A stretch of DNA of 64,000 nucleotides, taken from Mycolicibacterium gilvum (GTDB lineage: Bacteria > Actinomycetota > Actinomycetes > Mycobacteriales > Mycobacteriaceae). This document shows, one piece after another, positions 58,770-64,000 of this stretch. A model generated the notes under the pieces. The model saw only the letters and a list, made by a program, of their open reading frames with translations. It did no database searches and was not told where the DNA came from. Location: NCBI RefSeq assembly GCF_900454025.1, contig NZ_UGQM01000001.1:4154001-4218000 (forward strand), written 5' to 3'. The position numbers were made by a program, and so were the translations under genes. Position 1 is the first letter of the stretch; each line of letters starts with the position of its first letter.

Positions 58770-59555
58770 ATGCGTTTCGTCTTGGTGCACGGCGGTTTTC
58801 ACGCCGCCTGGTGCTGGGAGCAGACGGTCGCCGAGCTGCGGGCGCTCGGCCACGATGCGACGGCCGTCGACCTGCCGGGCCACGGGACGCTGGTCGACCA
58901 GGAGTCCACGCTGGCCAACCGACGGGACGCGATCGTCGCTGCGATGCAGGCCGGGGACGAGAAATGCGTGCTGGTCGGACATTCCGGCGGTGGCTTCGAC
59001 GCGACGCTGGCCGCCGACGCGAGGCCCGATCTGGTCGGCCACATCACCTATCTCGCCGCCGCTCTGCCCCGCGAGGGCCGTACCTATCCCGAAGCGATGG
59101 CGATGCGCGACGACGACAACGGCCCCGTCGACCTCGGTGAGGAGTTCGACGGTGACGTCGGAGAGATGCTCGGGTATCTGCATTTCGACGACACCGGAGC
59201 GATGACGTTCGCCGATTTCGACGGGGCGTGGCGGTACTTCTACCACGACTGCGACGAGGAGACCGCGCGCTGGGCCTTCGCGCGGCTCGGGCCGGAACGG
59301 TTCGGCGACACGACCGTCACACCGGTGTCGGTCCCGAACTTCTGGGCGGCCGATCTGCCGCGCAGTTTCATTGTCTGCGAACAAGATCGGGCGATGCCTC
59401 GCTGGCTGGCCGACACCGTCGCCCGCCGGCTCGGCGTCGACCAGCTCACCATCGACGCTTCGCACTCGCCGTTTCTGTCACGGCCGCGCGAGCTGGCCGA
59501 TCTACTCGTGCGCGCGACGACGACGACACCGGTCGGCCCGCTGCTCCCCCACTGA
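58770..59555 (+). CDS. Alpha/beta hydrolase (esterase-like)
   Basis: A 261-residue hydrolase. FVLVHGGFHAAWCWEQ (3-18) is the oxyanion region, the nucleophile Ser is in LVGHSGGGFDATLA near 73, and the catalytic His is in DASHSPFLSRP near 234. The arrangement resembles plant-type hydroxynitrile lyase/methylesterase relatives found in bacteria. It is the last gene of the P450-ferredoxin-P450 unit and ends 11 bp from the convergent DUF1330 gene. Confidence 0.88.
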   Translation: MRFVLVHGGFHAAWCWEQTVAELRALGHDATAVDLPGHGTLVDQESTLANRRDAIVAAMQAGDEKCVLVGHSGGGFDATLAADARPDLVGHITYLAAALPREGRTYPEAMAMRDDDNGPVDLGEEFDGDVGEMLGYLHFDDTGAMTFADFDGAWRYFYHDCDEETARWAFARLGPERFGDTTVTPVSVPNFWAADLPRSFIVCEQDRAMPRWLADTVARRLGVDQLTIDASHSPFLSRPRELADLLVRATTTTPVGPLLPH

Positions 59556-59566
59556 GCGTCGCGGCC

Positions 59567-59851
59567 TCAGAAGCCCGCGACGATGACCCCGTTGCAGTCG
59601 GCGGCGGCCTGGCGCAGTTTCGCCGCGGCCTGGTACTCCTCGGAGTAGTACCACTCCTTGGCGGCTTCGACGGACTCGAACTCCAGCAGCACGGTTTGGT
59701 TCCCGTGCCACTGACCCTCGAGTGACTCGACGGCCGGCCCGAACGCCAGCACCTTCGCAGCGCCCATGGTCTTGCCCGCCAGCTTGGCGTACTCCGCCAT
59801 ACCGGCCTGGTCCTTGACGTCCTCGGTGATGATCACGTAGGCCTTTGCCAC
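59567..59851 (-). CDS. DUF1330 family protein
   Basis: A 94-residue protein of the DUF1330 dimeric alpha-beta-barrel family (KAYVIITEDVKDQAGMAEYA, VLLEFESVEAAKEWYYSEEY). Such proteins are small ligand-binding or monooxygenase-like dimers, often without assigned function. It has a GTG start and lies 16 bp after the ferredoxin gene, as the last member of the P450-ferredoxin-DUF1330 unit. Confidence 0.88.
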   Translation of the reverse strand: MAKAYVIITEDVKDQAGMAEYAKLAGKTMGAAKVLAFGPAVESLEGQWHGNQTVLLEFESVEAAKEWYYSEEYQAAAKLRQAAADCNGVIVAGF

Positions 59852-59867
59852 GTTGAGCCCTTTCTTT

Positions 59868-60059
59868 TCAGTCGTTTTCGCTGATCGCCCGTTCCGGGCA
59901 ATTGTCGATGGCTTCGCGCACCGCGTCTTCCAGACCGGCCGGCACGTCCGCGGGGTCGGCCACCGCCCACCCGTCGTCGGTCATCTGGAAGACCTCGGGA
60001 CACAGCGTCAGACACATCCCGTGGCCGGCGCAGCGATCCTCGTCGACCGCGACTCTCAT
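59868..60059 (-). CDS. Ferredoxin with four Cys
   Basis: A 63-residue ferredoxin with CAGHGMCLTLCP and later CP (NCPERAI). Unlike the other three ferredoxins here it keeps the third Cys (LTLCP) next to the C-x2-H-x2-C motif, so a 4Fe-4S cluster is conceivable, though His may remain the odd residue of a 3Fe-4S site. The ATG overlaps the P450 stop (ATGA), indicating it is that P450's partner. Confidence 0.92.
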   Translation of the reverse strand: MRVAVDEDRCAGHGMCLTLCPEVFQMTDDGWAVADPADVPAGLEDAVREAIDNCPERAISEND

Positions 60060-61330
60060 CGGAGGTCGAACTCCAGGTGGAGCTCGGTCAGACCGCGCAG
60101 GATGTACGTCGGGATGTACTCGTATCGCCGGTCTCCGGCGGGCCCGTGCTGGCTCTCCGAGATGCGGATGTCGGTCGTGCGGTCCAGCAGTCTCTCCAGC
60201 CCGACCCGCGTCTCGGCACGCGCGAGGGGTGCACCCGGGCAGCTGTGGATCCCGCGGCCGAAGGCGAGGTGCTGGCGTGCGTTCTTGCGCTCGGGGTCGA
60301 AGGTGTCGGGGTCCTCGAAGCGGCGAGGGTCACGATTGGCGGCGCCGTTGATGACCATGACCGTGCAGCCGGCGCCGAGCGGTTGGTCACCGATCGTGGT
60401 GGGCACGCGCGACAACCGGAAGTCGCCCTTGACCGGGCTTTCGATGCGCAGGCACTCCTCGATGAAATTGCCGAGCAATTCCCGGTTTTCACGCAGTTTG
60501 GCCTGCACGTCGGGCTGGTCGCCCATCACCTTCAGGGCGGTGCTGAGGAGCCGGACGGTGGTCTCCTGGCCGGCGGAGAACACGTTGGTCGCGACGCGCA
60601 CGACATCGCCGACCTCGGGCAGTCTGCCGTCGGGGAAGGTGGCCGTCGCCAGGCCGGTCAGCACGTCGTCGCGCGGTTCGGCGCGACGGTCCTCGACGTA
60701 CGTCGCGAACACGTCGTACAGGTACTCCAGCGGCGTCTTGGTCAGCGTCTTGTCGGCGTTGCCGAGTCCACTGCCGTGGGTGCCGCGGGCCAGCCGCTCC
60801 AGGAGCTCGGGACGGTCCTCCTCGGGGACGCCGAGCAGGTCGGCGATGACGCGCAGCGTGAACGGGGCCGCGAAGCCCTTGATGAACTCCCCCTGGCCCG
60901 GTGCCAGAAAGTCGTCGAGGATGTCGTCGGCGAGCTGCCACATCGCGTCCTCGTTCTCCTTGAGACGCTTGGGCGTGATGAGCCGCATCAGCAGTGCGCG
61001 GTGGTCGGTGTGGGTGGGCGGATCCAGTGTGGGCAACTGGTCGCTGAACGGGATCTCGTCGCGGTGTTTGACGATCAGGTCGGTGACATCGTCACCTTCC
61101 AGCGGTACCGGAAAACCGGGGAACGGGCCCGTGACGGAGATGCACGACGAGAAGGTGTCGGCGTCGTTGTAGACGTCGACGGCTTCCTGCCAGCCGGTCA
61201 CCATCGTGACGCCGTAGTGGTCTTCGCGGGCGACCGGGCACTTGGTGCGCAGTGCCTCGTAGAAGGTGTACGGGTCATCCGTCAGCCGGCTGTCCCTGAA
61301 GAAATCGACCGTGGTGAGGTCTTCGGTCAT
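60056..61330 (-). CDS. Cytochrome P450
   Basis: A 424-residue P450. I-helix SAGQETTVRLL near 247, ExxR in EECLRIE, heme loop AFGRGIHSCPG with ligand C364. It resembles the P450 at 17705. ATG 61330 was chosen with GGAG 6 nt upstream; an upstream in-frame start would run through the operator. The P450-ferredoxin-DUF1330 unit has its own promoter with a perfect dyad 31 bp upstream, in the gap after the carboxymuconolactone decarboxylase-like gene. Confidence 0.94.
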   Translation of the reverse strand: MTEDLTTVDFFRDSRLTDDPYTFYEALRTKCPVAREDHYGVTMVTGWQEAVDVYNDADTFSSCISVTGPFPGFPVPLEGDDVTDLIVKHRDEIPFSDQLPTLDPPTHTDHRALLMRLITPKRLKENEDAMWQLADDILDDFLAPGQGEFIKGFAAPFTLRVIADLLGVPEEDRPELLERLARGTHGSGLGNADKTLTKTPLEYLYDVFATYVEDRRAEPRDDVLTGLATATFPDGRLPEVGDVVRVATNVFSAGQETTVRLLSTALKVMGDQPDVQAKLRENRELLGNFIEECLRIESPVKGDFRLSRVPTTIGDQPLGAGCTVMVINGAANRDPRRFEDPDTFDPERKNARQHLAFGRGIHSCPGAPLARAETRVGLERLLDRTTDIRISESQHGPAGDRRYEYIPTYILRGLTELHLEFDLR

Positions 61331-61360
61331 GCTCACTCCGTTTCGACGATCTCTCGCGGC

Positions 61361-61375
61361 GAGAACGCGATTCTC
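61361..61375 (-). promoter_or_regulatory. Regulon dyad GAGAAC-GCG-ATTCTC
   Basis: All 12 consensus positions match; 30 bp upstream of the P450 ATG. Read towards the gene it is AAT-GAGAAT-CGC-GTTCTC, sharing the AATGAGAAT start with the copies at 12201 and 35352. Confidence 0.8.
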
Positions 61376-61429
61376 ATTATTGCGTATTAGATTTTCATAC
61401 CGGCATCGCCCCGTCAACGACGGGGGTCC

Positions 61430-61975
61430 TCAGTCGGTCTCCGGTTGGATGCCCAGCGCGTTGACCGCCGCGCCGAGCATCTGATAGCAACCGACGGTGA
61501 AGATCAGATCCAGCACCTGACGCTCGTCGAAGTGCTCACCCAGATCGGCCCAGGTGTCGGTGCTCAGCGTGTTCGATCCTTCCAGTTCGTCGACGGCGCG
61601 CACCACCAACCGGTCGACCGCATCCTCGGGATCACCGGTGCGGATCGACTCGATCTCCGCGTCGGTCAGACCTGCCCGCCGCGCGATCGGCAGGTGGTGG
61701 TCCCACAGGTAGTCGCACGGACGCACGTGGACGGCGCGCAGCAGAGCGACCTCACGAACGCGCGGCGTCAACGTCGACGCCACGAGCAGATGGGCGTTGA
61801 ACGTCAGGTAGGCGCGGGTCAGGCCGGGGTGGCGGACAAGGGTGCCCACCACATTCCCCGCACCGCGCGGATTTCTGCGCTCCTCGGACAGGAGTGGACT
61901 CACCGCGTCGAGCACGGCGTCGTCCCACCGGTCGGCGGCGAGCGGCTCCCACCGCGGCAGCTGCGGCTCGCTCAC
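61430..61975 (-). CDS. Carboxymuconolactone decarboxylase-family protein
   Basis: A 181-residue AhpD/CMD-fold protein. The core LTPRVREVALLRAVHVRPCDY (68-88) shows the family helix, but the CxxC of AhpD peroxidoreductases is reduced to a single Cys followed by DYLWDHH, as in decarboxylase/hydrolase members. Its start overlaps the stop of the dioxygenase gene (GTGA). It is the last gene of the operon with the Rieske oxygenase. Substrate unknown. Confidence 0.85.
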   Translation of the reverse strand: MSEPQLPRWEPLAADRWDDAVLDAVSPLLSEERRNPRGAGNVVGTLVRHPGLTRAYLTFNAHLLVASTLTPRVREVALLRAVHVRPCDYLWDHHLPIARRAGLTDAEIESIRTGDPEDAVDRLVVRAVDELEGSNTLSTDTWADLGEHFDERQVLDLIFTVGCYQMLGAAVNALGIQPETD

Positions 61976-62817
61976 TGGATCGGTTCGTCGCCGAGCACCG
62001 TGGTGCGCAACATCTCCCGCTGCGAGTCGGGGTCATAGGGTGCTGCGCGGTGCAGTACACCGTTGTTGTCCCAGATGACCGTGTCGCCCACCGACCAGGT
62101 GTGGCTGTAGACCAGGTCCGGCTGTGTCGCCCGGTCGAGCAACTCAGCCAGCAGGGCCCGGCCCTCGTCGTAGTCCATCCCGACGACGTAGTGCGCCGAC
62201 GCGCCGAGCACCAGTGATTTGCGGCCGCTGCGGTGGGTCCACACCAGCGGGTGCTCGTGGGTGGGACGTGATCGCCACCGGGCGAGTTCCTCGGGTGAGG
62301 GATCCGGGTTGATACGACTCTGCGAGGCTTCCAGCGAGTGCACGACCCGCAGCCGGCCGAACCGCTCCTTTTCCTCGTCGCTGAAAGCCTCGTACGCCGC
62401 ATAGGAGTTCGCGAACTCCGTCTCGCCGCCGCGTTCGGCCACCTGAACGGCCGACAGCACGGTCGCCCGCTGCGGACACTCGTCGCCGATCGGTGTGCAG
62501 CCGTCGATGTGCCAGTCGAACGTCGCACGCAGATAGGCTGCCGACGCGTTCTTGGACTTGTCGAGGGTGACCGGATAGATGCCCGCGACCGGGTGGTGAC
62601 CATCCGCGGAGTGGTCCACGGCGCCGAGGCGGCGGCTGAACGCGACCTGAGCCTCCGGAGCCAGGTGCAGGTCTGGAAACACCAGGACGCCGTTGTCTTC
62701 CAGGGCGTCCAGCACCGCCGCGGCCAGCGACTCGTCCGAGGCCAGCCGCACTGGATCGACGCCGAGCACTTCGGCGCCGACCGACGGGGTGAGTTTGTTG
62801 ATCGTCAACAGCGACAT
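61972..62817 (-). CDS. TauD/TfdA-family 2-oxoglutarate-dependent dioxygenase
   Basis: A 281-residue non-heme iron dioxygenase. Iron ligands: HID in FDWHIDGCTP near 102-104 and the distal His in GVLHRAAPY near 258; an Arg for 2-oxoglutarate follows (SQREMLRTTV). N-terminal GAEVLGVDP is typical of the family. It would hydroxylate a carboxylate-bearing substrate or cleave an ether/ester by hydroxylation. It follows the 111-residue protein by 14 bp. Confidence 0.9.
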   Translation of the reverse strand: MSLLTINKLTPSVGAEVLGVDPVRLASDESLAAAVLDALEDNGVLVFPDLHLAPEAQVAFSRRLGAVDHSADGHHPVAGIYPVTLDKSKNASAAYLRATFDWHIDGCTPIGDECPQRATVLSAVQVAERGGETEFANSYAAYEAFSDEEKERFGRLRVVHSLEASQSRINPDPSPEELARWRSRPTHEHPLVWTHRSGRKSLVLGASAHYVVGMDYDEGRALLAELLDRATQPDLVYSHTWSVGDTVIWDNNGVLHRAAPYDPDSQREMLRTTVLGDEPIQ

Positions 62818-62831
62818 CAGATTCCTTTTGA

Positions 62832-63167
62832 TCAGGGCACCGGAGCGCTGACGCGGTCGATGACGGCGTCGGCGGAGTCGGCGGGTTTCTGGGTACCGAA
62901 CACCTCGACGGCCATCGAGACCATGATCATCGAGTAGACGAGGTGCAGCAGGTTGAGCACGTCATCGGGAAGGTCGTCGAGCGGGAACTTGTCGCAGTAG
63001 TCGATGGCTTCCTCGAAACGGGGCGAGAACGCCTCGTAGAACGCGTGGATCTCCGGCATCGGGGTGTTCAGCCGGGTTTCCCACCGTTCGGGTTCTGTTG
63101 CCAGACACCACTTCTCGGCGAACTGCTCGAACTCGGCGAAGGCATCGGGGAGTTTGGGTGCGGGCAT
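62832..63167 (-). CDS. Small protein of unknown function
   Basis: A 111-residue, mostly helical protein with conserved-looking Trp/Cys (AEKWCLATEPERWE) and a C-terminal hydrophobic helix (LHLVYSMIMVSMAVEVF). It sits between the Rieske oxygenase and the dioxygenase, just after the oxygenase stop, so it may be a small accessory subunit, but it has no resemblance to the usual oxygenase beta subunit. ATG 63167. Confidence 0.65.
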   Translation of the reverse strand: MPAPKLPDAFAEFEQFAEKWCLATEPERWETRLNTPMPEIHAFYEAFSPRFEEAIDYCDKFPLDDLPDDVLNLLHLVYSMIMVSMAVEVFGTQKPADSADAVIDRVSAPVP

Positions 63168-63168
63168 C

Positions 63169-64000
63169 TCAGACCCCCACCGGGTCACGTTCGGCACGTT
63201 GGGCATCACGTTCGGCCTTGTAGCGGTCCACCCAGTCGACGGCGACGTGGTGCAGATGCCGTACCAGGATCTCCTGGTCGTTGAGCGGATAGTCGTCGAC
63301 GATCGGCTCACCCAGCCCGTACTCCAGCGCGGCCTGTGTGCCGCCGAGCATGCCGGCGTCCTGAAGGGCGAACTCTTTGAGGACCACCGACGCGACCTCG
63401 TGCTCGACACGCTCGCGCACCGTGCGTGCGGGATGAAAAGCGTTGTAGGCCTCGAACTTGTGGGTGTTGTGCGATGTCGGCCAGTAGCGGTACAGCAGAT
63501 ACCACCCGTGGTAGATCAGGATCTCCAGGTTCGGGAAGATCTGGAAGTTGGTGATACCCCAGGGTTCGATACCGCCGGGATTCAGACCCGCCGACTGGTG
63601 GGTCTCCGGCGTCCGCCACGGACCGACCAGGCCACTGTGCGTGGCCCGTTCGACCGGGTACATGTACTCCGGCGCGAGCAGCCAGCGCCGCGTGCCCGCG
63701 GTCGACACCAATCGGTGCGGGCCGTCGATCTGGAAGTGTCCGCACTCGAACGTCGCGTTGGGCTGGCGCACTTCGGTGGGCACCTGCTGTGAATGCAACG
63801 ACGGAACGTGGTAGTACTCCTGGAACGCGTCGGCGAAGATCTTCCAGTTGCTGTTGTTGTGCGCGACGAAATCGTAACGCTCCGTCATCAATTCGAACGG
63901 GTAGTCGTCGAGTGCGGTGATCATCGGGCCGAGGAACTCGCGCAGCGTCTGGCGGGGTTCGGCGTCGAAGTTGATGAAGATGAAGCCGTTCCACACGTCG
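63169..64000 (-). CDS. Rieske oxygenase large subunit, C-terminal catalytic part (cut by window edge)
   Basis: The last 277 codons of a ring-hydroxylating or demethylating Rieske oxygenase; the N-terminal Rieske domain lies beyond the right edge. The catalytic site is clear: NNSNWKIFADAFQEYYH then VPSLH, giving the H-x4-H pair of the mononuclear iron. The C-terminal tail is charged (RYKAERDAQRAERD). It begins, within the window, the operon with the 111-residue protein, dioxygenase and carboxymuconolactone decarboxylase-like protein. The family includes naphthalene dioxygenase-like and 3-ketosteroid hydroxylase-like enzymes; the substrate cannot be told. Confidence 0.9.
   Translation of the reverse strand, partial: DVWNGFIFINFDAEPRQTLREFLGPMITALDDYPFELMTERYDFVAHNNSNWKIFADAFQEYYHVPSLHSQQVPTEVRQPNATFECGHFQIDGPHRLVSTAGTRRWLLAPEYMYPVERATHSGLVGPWRTPETHQSAGLNPGGIEPWGITNFQIFPNLEILIYHGWYLLYRYWPTSHNTHKFEAYNAFHPARTVRERVEHEVASVVLKEFALQDAGMLGGTQAALEYGLGEPIVDDYPLNDQEILVRHLHHVAVDWVDRYKAERDAQRAERDPVGV

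Noticed and set aside
9414..61375. The regional dyad as a KstR or KstR2 cholesterol operator
   Set aside because: As I recall them, KstR sites centre on AAC-N2-GTT and KstR2 sites on CAAG-N2-CTTG. The dyad here has a 3-bp centre and GAGAA/TTCTC arms, so it is a different site.

Overview
The window is high-GC actinobacterial DNA and most likely comes from a fast-growing environmental Mycobacterium (Mycolicibacterium). The evidence is the type I fatty acid synthase at the left edge, a complete yrbE/mce operon with Mce-associated membrane proteins, a mycofactocin-type short-chain dehydrogenase, many acyl-CoA genes, and several P450s with [3Fe-4S] ferredoxins. No tRNA, rRNA, CRISPR array, transposase or phage gene was seen. 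Layout, left to right. 1-9.4 kb holds housekeeping and mixed genes: fas (cut by the edge), a MerR regulator divergent from an MFS transporter, two IspD-like proteins that converge and overlap, and two Mce-associated membrane proteins. 9.5-19 kb holds small catabolic operons: two acyl-CoA synthetases, an amidohydrolase, an enoyl-CoA hydratase-like protein, a VOC protein, a DUF35/thiolase pair, a TetR regulator and a P450. 19-20.6 kb has three small secreted proteins. 20.6-35.3 kb is one long minus-strand operon: aldehyde dehydrogenase, CoA-transferase, KAS-like/DUF35 protein, thiolase, two YrbE permeases and MceA-F. Divergent from it, 35.6-38.8 kb carries two SDRs, a ferredoxin and a P450. 39.4-45.9 kb (minus) carries two acyl-CoA dehydrogenases, a flavin monooxygenase, a sulfotransferase, a TIM-barrel protein and a DUF1214 protein. 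46.1-59.6 kb (plus) carries two amidohydrolases, a Rieske protein, hydrolases, a NuoF-like/ferredoxin pair, a DUF35-thiolase fusion, two 3-hydroxyisobutyrate dehydrogenase-like proteins and a P450-ferredoxin-P450 block. 59.5-64 kb (minus) carries a P450-ferredoxin-DUF1330 unit and an operon with a Rieske oxygenase (cut by the edge), a 2-oxoglutarate dioxygenase and a carboxymuconolactone decarboxylase-like protein. Taken together, this looks like an import-and-degrade system for a bulky hydrophobic compound. The inferred route is uptake by the Mce complex, hydroxylation by P450 and Rieske systems, oxidation by SDR/ALDH, CoA activation, dehydrogenation by a paired acyl-CoA dehydrogenase, and carbon-carbon cleavage by thiolase/DUF35 retro-aldolase-like modules. 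The gene types resemble sterol side-chain degradation, but the substrate cannot be read from the sequence. The most striking non-coding signal is a 15-bp dyad, GAGAAY-N3-RTTCTC. I find it about 20-80 bp upstream of the starts of most catabolic operons, the mce-containing operon and the distant Mce-associated pair. It defines a candidate regulon spanning at least 52 kb whose regulator I could not identify.
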